Shown: positions 15,715-24,272 of the stretch, piece by piece | Position numbering within the stretch: position 1 is the first letter of the stretch | How the letters are laid out: each line of letters starts with the position of its first letter | NCBI RefSeq assembly: GCF_032341995.1 | Contig: NZ_CP135438.1 | Coordinates: 1,364,001 to 1,428,000 of the forward strand | Reading direction: 5' to 3' | Length of the DNA: 64,000 bases | Origin: Domibacillus sp. DTU_2020_1001157_1_SI_ALB_TIR_016 | GTDB lineage: Bacteria; Bacillota; Bacilli; Bacillales; Domibacillaceae | Program-made: the position numbers and the translations under genes | Notes under the pieces: generated by a model | Told to the model about the DNA's origin: nothing | The model's input: the letters and a program-made list of their open reading frames with translations, nothing else | Databases searched by the model: none

Positions 15715-16134
15715 ACATTCACTCACGGTTATGGAATAGGCATTGAGAAAAAGCAATATCCAAAATTAACCTAAGCATAAGTGATAAGTCAATTTGTGTG
15801 AAAATCGGCTTTTTTGTTATGTAATTTAATTACTACGATTTTCGCATTAGAAATCATGTACCTCATCTTTTTGTTTATAATACACTATGTGCAAAATTCA
15901 AATATATATAAAATAAACAAAGCTGAATATCGAAAAAAGACAAAATCAGCTTTTATTTAAAATCGCTATTCACCATACCATTTAAAAGCTTGATCAATGG
16001 CTGGAAAGGGTATAAGAAAATGATTAGAGCAAACATTAATCATGCTTGTAACATGATAAAATAAAGTGCATTGTTTAAATGGAGCGAAAAAGGAAACCAA
16101 CATAATAAAAGGCACAAAAAGAAAAGGGGATACG
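15715..16134. other. Intergenic region before selO
   Basis: About 420 AT-rich bases without a supported gene. It holds a 19-base motif at 15886-15904 (TATGTGCAAAATTCAAATA) that is repeated exactly at 24082-24100 after the transporter gene. Confidence 0.4.
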
Positions 16135-17607
16135 ATGATAAAGGAAAACAAATCAACCCAAACAGGCTGGAACTTTGACAACAGTTATACCCGTCTTCCA
16201 AAAGCATTTTTCTCTGCTATTGATGTAAATCCTGTACGCTCACCGAAGCTTGTCGTTCTGAATGATTCACTGGCTGCCTCTCTTGGACTGGATGCACAGG
16301 AACTGAGGAAAGCAGAAGCGGTGGAAGTGTTAGCCGGTAACCAGGTCCCTGAAGGCGGCGCAAAAATTGCGCAGGCATATGCAGGTCATCAATTTGGACA
16401 CTTCACCATGCTGGGGGATGGCCGTGCATTACTTGTTGGCGAGCAGATTACACCTACTGGTGACCGTTTTGACATTCAGCTTAAAGGTTCAGGCCGGACA
16501 CCTTATTCACGCGGAGGCGACGGCCGGGCAGCACTGGGTCCGATGCTGCGCGAATACATTATCAGCGAAGCAATGTATGCGCTCGGAATTCCGACTACCC
16601 GCAGCCTGTCTGTTGTCACAACAGGTGAAATCGTTAACCGCGAAACCGGCCTGACAGGTGCGGTCATGACCCGTGTAGCGGCGAGCCACCTGCGTGTCGG
16701 TACTTTTGAATTTGCGGCTCAATGGGGTTCCGGGGAAGACTTACGCAGCCTGGCTGATTACACCATTGCGCGCCATTATTCACATATCGAGGCAAATGAA
16801 GACCGGTATCTTTCACTGCTTCGTGAATTGATTAAGCGCCAGGCTGCTTTAATAGCCAAATGGCAGCTGGTCGGGTTTATCCATGGGGTTATGAATACAG
16901 ACAATATGACCATCAGTGGAGAAACCATTGATTACGGTCCTTGCGCTTTTATGGACGTATATGATCCAGAGACCGTTTTCAGCTCTATTGATATTCATGG
17001 CCGTTACGCGTATAAAAATCAGCCGCCGATCGGTGGCTGGAACCTGGCAAGATTCGCTGAAACGCTGCTGCCGCTTCTGCATCAAGATCAGGATGAAGCC
17101 GTCAACCTTGCTCAAAAAGAATTAACGGATTATCCTGAGATTTACCGCTCGAACTGGCTGGCAGGAATGAGAGCCAAACTAGGCATCCTAAACGAAGAAG
17201 CAGGGGATGAAGCGCTTATTGAAGAACTTCTCAGCCTGATGCATAAACATCGTGCAGACTATACGAATACGTTCCGTGCCTTAACATCTGATGAGCAGGA
17301 AGATACGGCTTTGTTTAAAGCACCGGAATTTACTGAATGGCAAAAACGCTGGCACGAGAGACTGGACAGACAGCCCGAATCAAAAGAGGCTTCGCAGCAA
17401 GTAATGCGTAACAATAATCCGGCTGTGATCCCGCGGAATCACCGGGTAGAAGCCGCCCTAGAAGCGGCGGGGCAGGGCGATTACAGTGTGATGGAAAAGC
17501 TGGTGAAGGCTCTTTCTCAGCCATATGCTCATTCCCAGGAACAGGCGGAATATACGTGCCTTCCAGAGCCGACTTTACGCCCGTACCGTACTTTCTGCGG
17601 GACATGA
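16135..17607 (+). CDS. selO: Protein adenylyltransferase SelO (YdiU/UPF0061)
   Basis: 490 residues, full SelO length. Recognisable blocks are the N-terminal [10 protein letters not shown], the [15 protein letters not shown] block near residue 87, the [19 protein letters not shown] block near residue 121 and the metal-binding kinase-like site HGVMNTDNM with [10 protein letters not shown] near residues 255-275. SelO is a pseudokinase-fold enzyme that adds AMP to Ser, Thr or Tyr of target proteins, linked to redox stress. Bacterial SelO usually lacks the Sec/Cys tail; this one ends FCGT with a Cys three from the end, as in several family members. AAAAGGGG site before ATG 16135. Confidence 0.92.
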   Translation: MIKENKSTQTGWNFDNSYTRLPKAFFSAIDVNPVRSPKLVVLNDSLAASLGLDAQELRKAEAVEVLAGNQVPEGGAKIAQAYAGHQFGHFTMLGDGRALLVGEQITPTGDRFDIQLKGSGRTPYSRGGDGRAALGPMLREYIISEAMYALGIPTTRSLSVVTTGEIVNRETGLTGAVMTRVAASHLRVGTFEFAAQWGSGEDLRSLADYTIARHYSHIEANEDRYLSLLRELIKRQAALIAKWQLVGFIHGVMNTDNMTISGETIDYGPCAFMDVYDPETVFSSIDIHGRYAYKNQPPIGGWNLARFAETLLPLLHQDQDEAVNLAQKELTDYPEIYRSNWLAGMRAKLGILNEEAGDEALIEELLSLMHKHRADYTNTFRALTSDEQEDTALFKAPEFTEWQKRWHERLDRQPESKEASQQVMRNNNPAVIPRNHRVEAALEAAGQGDYSVMEKLVKALSQPYAHSQEQAEYTCLPEPTLRPYRTFCGT

Positions 17608-17649
17608 TAAGAAAAGCTTTTTGTATGTTCAACTTAAGATCGGTTCAAA

Positions 17650-17684
17650 ATAAGGATGCCTTTTCTAAAGGCATCCTTATTTTA
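17650..17684 (+). terminator. Terminator after selO
   Basis: An 11-bp stem (17650-17660 with 17670-17680) and a short T tail. Confidence 0.75.
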
Positions 17685-17705
17685 AGTTTAAGGAGAATAT
17701 GGCTG

Positions 17706-18119
17706 ATGGAAGAAAAAAAATTTATATATGTGTATTATGACGAAGACGATTTGTTGTGGAAAATCAATGCTTTAAAAGAAGAAGGCTATAAGGAAGAGGA
17801 TATGTACATTATCGTAAAGGATAAAGAAGAGATCTTGATGACAAAAGGGCAGATGGATATTAATGTGGAATCAGCCGGCCTTCAATCCTGGCGGGATCGC
17901 TTTGCCGCATTCCTATTAGGGGAAAAGCCTGTCCGTGACGCTTTGCTTCGTATAGGGCTGTCTACAGGAATGTGTGAGGAAGAAGCAGAAAAACATTATA
18001 CAGATGTTATCACCGGCGGCATGCTGCTCTACGTGGATACAAATTCACAAAACAATAGTGAGCAATTTAATCCGGCAAGCCAATACACAGGTCAGGATCC
18101 GGAAGATTATTCAATCTGA
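17706..18119 (+). CDS. General stress protein 17M-like (YflT family)
   Basis: 137 residues with an N-terminal ferredoxin-like half (KFIYVYYDEDDLLWKINALK) and the GYKEEDMYIIVKDKE stretch typical of YflT/heat-induced stress proteins, then LGEKPVRDALLRIGLS and a DVITGGMLLYVD block near residue 112 and a disordered C-terminal tail. Function of the family is unknown; B. subtilis yflT belongs to the SigB regulon. AAGGAG lies ten bases before the ATG. An upstream in-frame start at 17556 would overlap selO and is not used. Confidence 0.8.
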   Translation: MEEKKFIYVYYDEDDLLWKINALKEEGYKEEDMYIIVKDKEEILMTKGQMDINVESAGLQSWRDRFAAFLLGEKPVRDALLRIGLSTGMCEEEAEKHYTDVITGGMLLYVDTNSQNNSEQFNPASQYTGQDPEDYSI

Positions 18120-18241
18120 AATAGTGGATAAAGAAAAAGCCTGGATGAGCCCTACACTTATTCAGGCAAATATTAAAAGCAGCCAGTCCTGTTCAAAGTG
18201 TTTTCTGCTACCCTTAAAATCTGCTGCTCATTCTGCACGGT

Positions 18242-18832
18242 TTACTTCGTTCTATGATCCTGCTGCTCCTCTTTTTTTATTTCTTCAATTTTTTTCATTT
18301 TTTGTTGGTATTGTTCTTCTACCTCCTTTGTAGCAGGGATAAGCGGCTCCTGGTTATAATCCATTCTCCTGCCGTAACGAAGCATTTCATAAATAATATA
18401 ACCGTTGTTTGGCTTCCCATTGACCGTCTTCATCGGCACCACATCAAACAACACATAATAAAAAGCATAAAAAATAAACCGGTCCCAAAATGTGGCATAC
18501 GTTTGCCAATAGCCATTTGCTAAAAGCGAATTAATGGTTAAGGCAGCAACGATGTTTATTAAAATGGGGCCTGCGTATACACAAACATAAACCCATCTAT
18601 TTTCTTTGGTTAAGGAGTCATAAGAAAACCAGCTGTACAGATGATAATATTTTCTGACGTCAAATAGTCCGATCTTAAATAATCGAGGGCCTGAACCGAT
18701 AGTAATTCTTGGATTTTGGACCCCAAAGAGAGCACTAACAATGAGGTACCCTAATTCACGTAATAGTATGACCGCTGGCAAAATAATAAAAGCTGAAACA
18801 ACTAACGATAGTAAGTCGGATAATCCGAACAT
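18242..18832 (-). CDS. Degenerate M50-like (site-2-protease fold) membrane protein
   Basis: 196 residues with about four membrane segments. The first hydrophobic helix carries LRELGYLIVSALFG where active M50 proteases have HExxH; the His are replaced by Arg and Tyr, so only the Glu is kept. The second motif region reads VVPMKTVNGKPNNGY instead of NxxPxxxxDG. The fold is therefore recognisable but the zinc site is not, and the protein is probably a non-proteolytic paralogue. A Lys/Glu-rich coil ends it. CTCACCTTGG before the start gives only a weak site. Confidence 0.65.
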   Translation of the reverse strand: MFGLSDLLSLVVSAFIILPAVILLRELGYLIVSALFGVQNPRITIGSGPRLFKIGLFDVRKYYHLYSWFSYDSLTKENRWVYVCVYAGPILINIVAALTINSLLANGYWQTYATFWDRFIFYAFYYVLFDVVPMKTVNGKPNNGYIIYEMLRYGRRMDYNQEPLIPATKEVEEQYQQKMKKIEEIKKEEQQDHRTK

Positions 18833-19200
18833 TGAACACTCACCTTGGTTTCTTGCTGTAGTTTATGTCTTTATTTAACAGCTACCCCTCTTTAAGGTGA
18901 ACAAACCGCTTTTTTCTTCCCGAATGTTTTCATCTGCAAAATCTATCCCTTTTAATTCTTATGCCAATTTCTTCTTTTTGACTTGCTGGCTAACCTAATG
19001 AGCAGCGAATCATACAACAGTTCAGGTTGAAAAAAGCGACCGGCTGCTCCAAGGGATCAATCAGGTTTTGTTTAGTTTATAGTGAAATGTGAAAAAGGAG
19101 ACATAGGTGTTTTAAAAGATGTTATCCAAAACAAAGAGTGAAAGTTTAAGAATGAATTGAACATAATAGGGTTGTGCAAATATAGGAAGGAGTTTTGACA
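18833..19200. other. Intergenic region before the OYE gene
   Basis: About 370 bases between divergent genes. A GGAAGGAG site for the next gene is at its end; I see no further gene or clear hairpin. Confidence 0.5.
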
Positions 19201-20340
19201 GTGCCTGATACAAACATTTTATTTCAAAAAGTAAAACTGGGAAGTACAGAATTGGAAAACCGGGTAAGTGTGGCGCCTATGACACGTACGAGTGCAACAC
19301 CTGAAGGGCTTGCGACTGGCCAAATGGATTCTTACTATACATCATTTGCCCGTGGCGGTTTTGGCCTCATTATTACAGAGGGGATTTACCCGGATCAAAA
19401 ATACAGCCAGGGCTATTTCAATCAGCCTGGCATCACAGATGAAGAGCAAACAGCGGCCTGGAAGAAAGTAGTCGACTCTGTTCACCAGGCCGGTGCCAAA
19501 ATCTTTGCGCAGCTGATGCATGCAGGTGCGCTTTCGCAAGGAAATCGTTTTATGGAAGACTCAATCGGTCCTTCTTCAGTCCAGCCCAAAGGGGAGCAAA
19601 TGGAGTTCTATGGAGGAAGCGGCTCATTTCCGAAACCAAAAGAAGCCTCAAAAGAAGATATTCAGGACGTCATTAAAGGATTCACAGAAGCGGCAGTAAG
19701 GGCAAAAACAGCTGGATTTGATGGAGTCGAAATTCACGGAGCCAACGGCTATATCCTGGATCAATTTTTAACGGACTACACGAACCAGCGTACAGATGAG
19801 TACGGCGGCTCGATTGAAAACCGGGTGCGCCTGCTTGTTGAGGTATCCAATGCTGTCCGGGAAGCGGTTGGAGAAGATTTTACGGTAGGCATCCGGATCG
19901 CGCAAGGAAAAGTGAATGATTATGAACATAAATGGGCGGAAAAAGAAAAAGAAGCCGAAATCATTTTCGGCCAATTGGGGAATGCACCATTAGACTTCAT
20001 TCATGTGACAGAATATGAAGCGTGGCAGCCGGCATTTCCGGAAGGAGAAGGAACCGCGGCTGTGGATTCTGCTTTTGGTGACGGCGGTCCTTCTTTAGCT
20101 GCCCTGGCTAAAAAATATGGAAAACAGCCTGTTATTGCAAATGGGCATTTAGAAAAGCCAGAACTTGCTGTCAGTATTGTTGAAAAAGGAGAAGCGGATG
20201 TAGTTTCGCTTGGTAAAGGAGCTCTTGCGAATCATGACTGGGTCAAAAAAGTCAAAGAAGGGGAGCCATTAGCGGAATTTCAGCCAGAGAAAGTGTTAAG
20301 CCCAGATGCGAAAATTAAGGATTTTGAAGCGCAAGGATAA
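19201..20340 (+). CDS. NADH:flavin oxidoreductase, Old Yellow Enzyme family
   Basis: 379 residues forming an FMN-binding TIM barrel. Marks include RVSVAPMTRTSATPEG near residue 22, the QLMHAGALSQ block near 105, GFDGVEIHGANGYILDQFL near 178 (with the His/Asn pair binding the substrate carbonyl), DEYGGSIENRVRLL near 200 and VIANGHLEKPELA near 325. Enzymes of this family reduce activated double bonds or act as NADH oxidases. GTG 19201 has GGAAGGAG eight bases before it; the TTG at 19195 is too close to that site. Alone, with a terminator after it. Confidence 0.9.
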   Translation: MPDTNILFQKVKLGSTELENRVSVAPMTRTSATPEGLATGQMDSYYTSFARGGFGLIITEGIYPDQKYSQGYFNQPGITDEEQTAAWKKVVDSVHQAGAKIFAQLMHAGALSQGNRFMEDSIGPSSVQPKGEQMEFYGGSGSFPKPKEASKEDIQDVIKGFTEAAVRAKTAGFDGVEIHGANGYILDQFLTDYTNQRTDEYGGSIENRVRLLVEVSNAVREAVGEDFTVGIRIAQGKVNDYEHKWAEKEKEAEIIFGQLGNAPLDFIHVTEYEAWQPAFPEGEGTAAVDSAFGDGGPSLAALAKKYGKQPVIANGHLEKPELAVSIVEKGEADVVSLGKGALANHDWVKKVKEGEPLAEFQPEKVLSPDAKIKDFEAQG

Positions 20341-20365
20341 ATAGCGTTTTGTACGCCTAAGAAAG

Positions 20366-20400
20366 AAGCCTTACGGAATCTAATTGTTCCGTAAGGCGAC
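20366..20400 (+). terminator. Terminator after the OYE gene
   Basis: An 11-bp perfect stem (20368-20378 with 20387-20397). Confidence 0.7.
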
Positions 20401-20467
20401 TCTTATTATTTGGATAAAAGTTCACCGCAAAAAGGGAAATATGGCGAATTAGCAACATTCTGCAGTG

Positions 20468-20496
20468 TAAAAAAGAGCCGATGTGGCTCTTTTTAA
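20468..20496. terminator. Short bidirectional terminator
   Basis: AAAAAGAGCC and GGCTCTTTTT around five bases; serves the convergent OYE and YczE genes. Confidence 0.75.
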
Positions 20497-20525
20497 ACGC
20501 ATAAACCACGCTCTTTATTTCTCGT

Positions 20526-21155
20526 TTAAATGCCTGGCTGTTTAGAAGAAGGAGGTTTTAGCTTAAAGTCTGTCAAAGCCATACAGTAATGAAGAATAGG
20601 ACCCCCTAAACAAACAGCTAGTATCGTTCCAACGCCAACAGGTCCTTGAAACAAAAGAGATAAAGAGAGGAAAAGAATATAAATGATTGTTTTCGTAAGC
20701 CATATGTTCATTTTGGTTAATTCCCGGATGATAAGCATAAAGCGATCAACAGGGATAGGGGCGAAATCGGCGTATAAGTAAATGGCGGTGCCCATCCCTA
20801 TTGTTAAAAGACCTATGCTAAAACATAAAAATTTAGTAACCCATAACTCTGGCGTAACGAAAGTGCCCAGTGAAAAAAGCCATACATCAATGCTGATTCC
20901 TGTAATCAAGGCCGTTAACAAGCCGGAAAACTCTGGTTTCTGCTTTTTTAACATCGAATTGCAGCCAATTAAGATAAAAGCAATGATCACTTCCCAGCTC
21001 CCTACTGTCAACCCTAGATTGGCGGCTAAACCGACTAGCAGAGCATCAAAAGGAGACACGCCGAGGTCTGACTGTATTGTAAGTGTAACACCAAGCGTGA
21101 GAATAACGATCCCCGTTGTGTAGTACATATATTTCGCCATTCTCAGACGCCTCAT
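20526..21155 (-). CDS. YczE/YyaS-type membrane protein
   Basis: 209 residues with five predicted helices. The SDLGVSPFDALLVGLA block near residue 33 and the ADFAPIPVDRFMLIIREL block near 130 are shared by YczE/YyaS/YitT family members. These are integral membrane proteins of unknown molecular function; B. subtilis YczE is linked to secondary-metabolite production. It follows the GNAT gene with a four-base ATGA overlap, so both are co-translated and probably co-regulated. Confidence 0.8.
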   Translation of the reverse strand: MRRLRMAKYMYYTTGIVILTLGVTLTIQSDLGVSPFDALLVGLAANLGLTVGSWEVIIAFILIGCNSMLKKQKPEFSGLLTALITGISIDVWLFSLGTFVTPELWVTKFLCFSIGLLTIGMGTAIYLYADFAPIPVDRFMLIIRELTKMNIWLTKTIIYILFLSLSLLFQGPVGVGTILAVCLGGPILHYCMALTDFKLKPPSSKQPGI

Positions 21156-21598
21156 AGTGGTTCAGCAGATAATTCTTTTTTCATTAAAAGATGGGGAATA
21201 CCATCTTCCATAAAAACATCAGACGCAGCATAATAGCCGAGTTTCTTATAAAAACCTTCTGCCTGTATCTGGCCATGCAGTTTAACTTGAGATGTTCCTT
21301 GTTCCTTAGCGATCGTCTCTAGCGCTTTAATGATCACTTTCCCGAGACCGAACTGACGGTAAGGTTTTAGTATACAAATTCTCTCCAGTTTACCGACACT
21401 GTCAGCCCATCTTATCCGCCCCGTTCCAACAGCTTGATCCTGATAGTAAACCAATATATGCAGAACGGGTCCCTCAAGAGTATCAAATTTATCAAATTCG
21501 TCTTCTAAAGGTACTCCTTGTTCGTCAACAAACACTTCTTTCCTGATGGAAAAAGCTTTTTTTAATTCACTTTCTAATGTTATTTTTATTGCATCCAT
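21152..21598 (-). CDS. GNAT N-acetyltransferase (ElaA/YjcF-like)
   Basis: 148 residues with the ElaA-type N-terminus (RKEVFVDEQGVPLEDEFD) and the acetyl-CoA loop region RICILKPYRQFGLGKVIIKALE near residue 75-95 (Q/R-x-x-G-x-G/A). It transfers an acetyl group to an unknown amine in the cytoplasm. It is the first gene of a two-gene operon with the YczE-type protein and is divergent from a MarR regulator gene, which may control it. Confidence 0.85.
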   Translation of the reverse strand: MDAIKITLESELKKAFSIRKEVFVDEQGVPLEDEFDKFDTLEGPVLHILVYYQDQAVGTGRIRWADSVGKLERICILKPYRQFGLGKVIIKALETIAKEQGTSQVKLHGQIQAEGFYKKLGYYAASDVFMEDGIPHLLMKKELSAEPL

Positions 21599-21672
21599 TT
21601 TTCTTCAGTCCTTTTCTAGATTTCTCAAAACGGTCCAGTCATAATACAGATATGACTTATTATAATAAAAAC

Positions 21673-21704
21673 TATAATGTATTTTTGTTGCAAATACAAC
21701 AAAA
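21673..21704 (+). promoter_or_regulatory. marR promoter region with 8-bp inverted repeat
   Basis: TATAAT at 21673-21678, then TTTTGTTG (21683-21690), six bases and CAACAAAA (21697-21704). This is a typical MarR operator form and lies just after the -10 box, suggesting autoregulation; the -35 is poor. Confidence 0.55.
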
Positions 21705-21724
21705 TTTTATAAAGGGGTTTACAT

Positions 21725-22177
21725 ATGAGGGAAATTCTTCGGGAAATCGGCATGATTGCAAGAGCGCTCGATTCGATCAGCAATATTGAATTTAAAGAGT
21801 TTGACCTTACGAAAGGGCAGTATTTATACCTTATTCGAATCTGTGAAAATCCGGGCATTATCCAGGAAAAAGTGGCGGAAATGATCAAAGTAGACCGTAC
21901 CACAGCAGCGCGTGCGATCAAAAAATTAGAAATTCAAGGTTTTATTGAAAAAAAAGACGACGATCAGAACAAAAAAATTAAGAAGCTACATCCAACAAAA
22001 AAAGGCAGAGAGCTTTATCCCTTTTTGAAAAGGGAGGGGGATTATTCTAACAAAGTAGCTCTATCTGGGTTTTCAGAGGAGGAAGCTGAGGTACTTCATG
22101 ATCTTCTTCAAAGAGTTAGAAAAAACGTAGAAATCGATTGGGATTTTGTGAAAAAAGGGAACAAAAGAGAGTATTAA
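21725..22177 (+). CDS. MarR-family transcriptional regulator
   Basis: 150 residues with the winged-helix core: recognition part VDRTTAARAIKKLEIQGFIEK near residues 60-80 and a wing with KKDDDQNKKIKKLHPTKKG. It resembles small-molecule-responsive MarR repressors. Divergent from the GNAT-YczE operon. Ribosome site AAAGGGG before the ATG. The ligand is unknown. Confidence 0.88.
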   Translation: MREILREIGMIARALDSISNIEFKEFDLTKGQYLYLIRICENPGIIQEKVAEMIKVDRTTAARAIKKLEIQGFIEKKDDDQNKKIKKLHPTKKGRELYPFLKREGDYSNKVALSGFSEEEAEVLHDLLQRVRKNVEIDWDFVKKGNKREY

Positions 22178-22385
22178 CTATACCTACCTATCCAGCCACT
22201 GAGCATTTGATGTATAAACGTAGGTAAATGGATTGAGAAAAGAATTAAAAATTCTTTTAATTTTTCAGAAAAAGAGTGTTATATTAAATAAATAAACATA
22301 TTAATGTATTTTTATTCTTTTTCATCAGTCTTTATTTTTAAGGGAAAGTAGATTTTTGCTCAGTGAAGTATGGAGGGAGTGCGTT

Positions 22386-23999
22386 ATGAAGAAGATTGCT
22401 ATTATAGGAAGCAGCGGTGGGAATTTATACAATTTAGGAGGGAAGGATCCCGAAAAGCTGCTGCAGGAGATCATTACACAAAGTGATGCAGCTGGGTTAA
22501 CCATTTCTGCTGTTCAGTTTATTGCTGCGGCTGAATCGATGGATTCTATTAAAGATACGACTAAAGCAAAAGTATTTACCTTTGATAAACACGGACAGCC
22601 AGCTGAAATGTTCCATGGACTTCTTGCAGAAGCCAACAAGGCAGCGGTGGAGCTGGATAAAGATATTGCTCAAAAAATTCGAAACGGGCAGATAGATGGA
22701 TTAATTTTAATGAGTGCAGATCCAGAGGGAACGAACAAACAGGCCATTGAAGCCGCTGTTGAAATGAAGCTGCCTATTGTCGGTACAGGCGGTACATCCA
22801 TGGCTATGATCGGTTCAAAAGGAGCCAACATTATAGCGCAGTCGGGAACAACCGGAACAACAAGCCGGACGCGAGCTATTTCTTTTATTACTTCCTTGTG
22901 TAAGATATGGGGGATAAAATACCAGCCTGTCATTGGTGCATCTAGTAAAAACCCTTCCGCTCAGCAGGGAAATGTATTTAAAAGGATTAATATTCGCGGA
23001 ATCATGGTTTCGGCCCTGCCCGGTTTTATTGCAATGGCTATTGTATTGGCCTTGAGCCAGATTCCGGGCCTCTCTGGCATGAAGGAAGTATTCGATGTGA
23101 TGATTCAGGCACTTCCTGTAGTGGTGGCAGTCATAGCAGCTAAACAAGTTTCTGATTTAGATGAAGTATCCATTGTTTCTGGTGTAATTGCAGGAATTTT
23201 ATCTGTAAATGGCGGCATTATCGGAGGAATTATTGGCGGTATTTTAGCTGGTATACTCGTTCAGTTTCTTTTTAAAAAATGTATTCAATGGCGCTTTCCA
23301 ATGACAACCGTCAATATTGTGGCCGGAGGATTTTCAGGATTGATTGCCGGGTTAATAGTGTACTATCTGCTTGCTCCGCTGGCTTTACAGATCGGTGACG
23401 GATTCAAAGCTGCTATCGAGTTTGCGATCAATTTCAATCCAATTCTTGCAGGAGTAGTGGCAGGCCTATTAATCTGGCCAGCTATTTTAGGTGGTATTTA
23501 TCATGCCGCTATTCTGCCTATTGTTTTATTGGAAATGGAAAAAACGGGAGCCAGCTTTTTAGGGGCTGTTGATATGGTAGGACTTGTTATGGTATCTGCT
23601 GGAATTAATTTAGCGAATGTGATTGCTCCAAGGGACAAGGGAGAAGCAGCGGCCGCAACTCCAGGTTTTTTGATCAATATGGGATTTGGCACCTTTGTAG
23701 AAGCCGCGTATCCTTTTATGTTTTCCAATAAAGCCGTGTTTGCAGGAGCGATTCTTTCAGCAGGGGCAGGGGGGGCCTTGGTTGGTATGTTTAATGTTCG
23801 TGGAACAGCTTATGTACCGACCTTTACAGCGCCGCTGTTAACCAATAACATGGCTGGTTTAATTATCGCCATGGCTGCTGCATTGATTTTGTCTTTTATC
23901 ATAACGATTATCGCCAATAAAGCAGCAGGCTTAATGAGGAAGAAGGATAACGCAGTGAAAGGTAAGGCAGAGAATCCAAAGTCTTATAAAGCAGAATAG
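22386..23999 (+). CDS. PTS EIIC-like membrane protein with N-terminal soluble domain
   Basis: 537 residues in two parts. Residues 1-180 form a soluble alpha/beta domain (AIIGSSGGNLYNLGGKDPEK; IDGLILMSADPEGTNKQA; VGTGGTSMAM) resembling a ligand-binding or sugar-processing fold; residues 200-520 hold about eight to nine membrane helices of the PTS_EIIC_2 type (GGIIGGIIGGILAG; MGFGTFVEAAYPFMFSNKAV). Proteins of this kind are predicted to move a sugar or related compound; no EIIA or EIIB domain is attached, so PTS activity is not established. AGGGAGT before ATG 22386. Terminator at 24012. Confidence 0.72.
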   Translation: MKKIAIIGSSGGNLYNLGGKDPEKLLQEIITQSDAAGLTISAVQFIAAAESMDSIKDTTKAKVFTFDKHGQPAEMFHGLLAEANKAAVELDKDIAQKIRNGQIDGLILMSADPEGTNKQAIEAAVEMKLPIVGTGGTSMAMIGSKGANIIAQSGTTGTTSRTRAISFITSLCKIWGIKYQPVIGASSKNPSAQQGNVFKRINIRGIMVSALPGFIAMAIVLALSQIPGLSGMKEVFDVMIQALPVVVAVIAAKQVSDLDEVSIVSGVIAGILSVNGGIIGGIIGGILAGILVQFLFKKCIQWRFPMTTVNIVAGGFSGLIAGLIVYYLLAPLALQIGDGFKAAIEFAINFNPILAGVVAGLLIWPAILGGIYHAAILPIVLLEMEKTGASFLGAVDMVGLVMVSAGINLANVIAPRDKGEAAAATPGFLINMGFGTFVEAAYPFMFSNKAVFAGAILSAGAGGALVGMFNVRGTAYVPTFTAPLLTNNMAGLIIAMAAALILSFIITIIANKAAGLMRKKDNAVKGKAENPKSYKAE

Positions 24000-24011
24000 A
24001 AAATACACTAT

Positions 24012-24058
24012 AAAACCTTTGTTATCAATGATTCGTTAACAAGGGTTTTTCTTTTTTT
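24012..24058 (+). terminator. Terminator after the EIIC-like gene
   Basis: An imperfect stem of AAACCTTTGTTA with TTAACAAGGGTTT, followed by TTCTTTTTTT. Confidence 0.65.
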
Positions 24059-24184
24059 AATAACATTTAAACTTATTACATTATGTGCAAAATTCAAATA
24101 AAATTAATCAAAAACAAAGAAATAACAACAATCAAACAAGGAGATAAAAATTATCACACGCTATCTATTTTTATATATTCAACA

Positions 24185-24223
24185 TAAAAAATACCCCTGT
24201 CGACTTTAAAAAAGACAGGGGTC
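24185..24223 (-). terminator. ggt terminator
   Basis: A nine-base stem (24192-24200 with 24214-24222) with a T run on the minus strand. Confidence 0.7.
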
Positions 24224-24272
24224 ATAATTTGGATTTGTAAAAATCAATCTGATACTCCACAAAAAGAAATCT

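Noticed and set aside
17974..18333. 119-codon plus-strand frame over the YflT and M50-like genes
   Set aside because: Overlaps the end of one real gene and the other strand of the next; no ribosome site.
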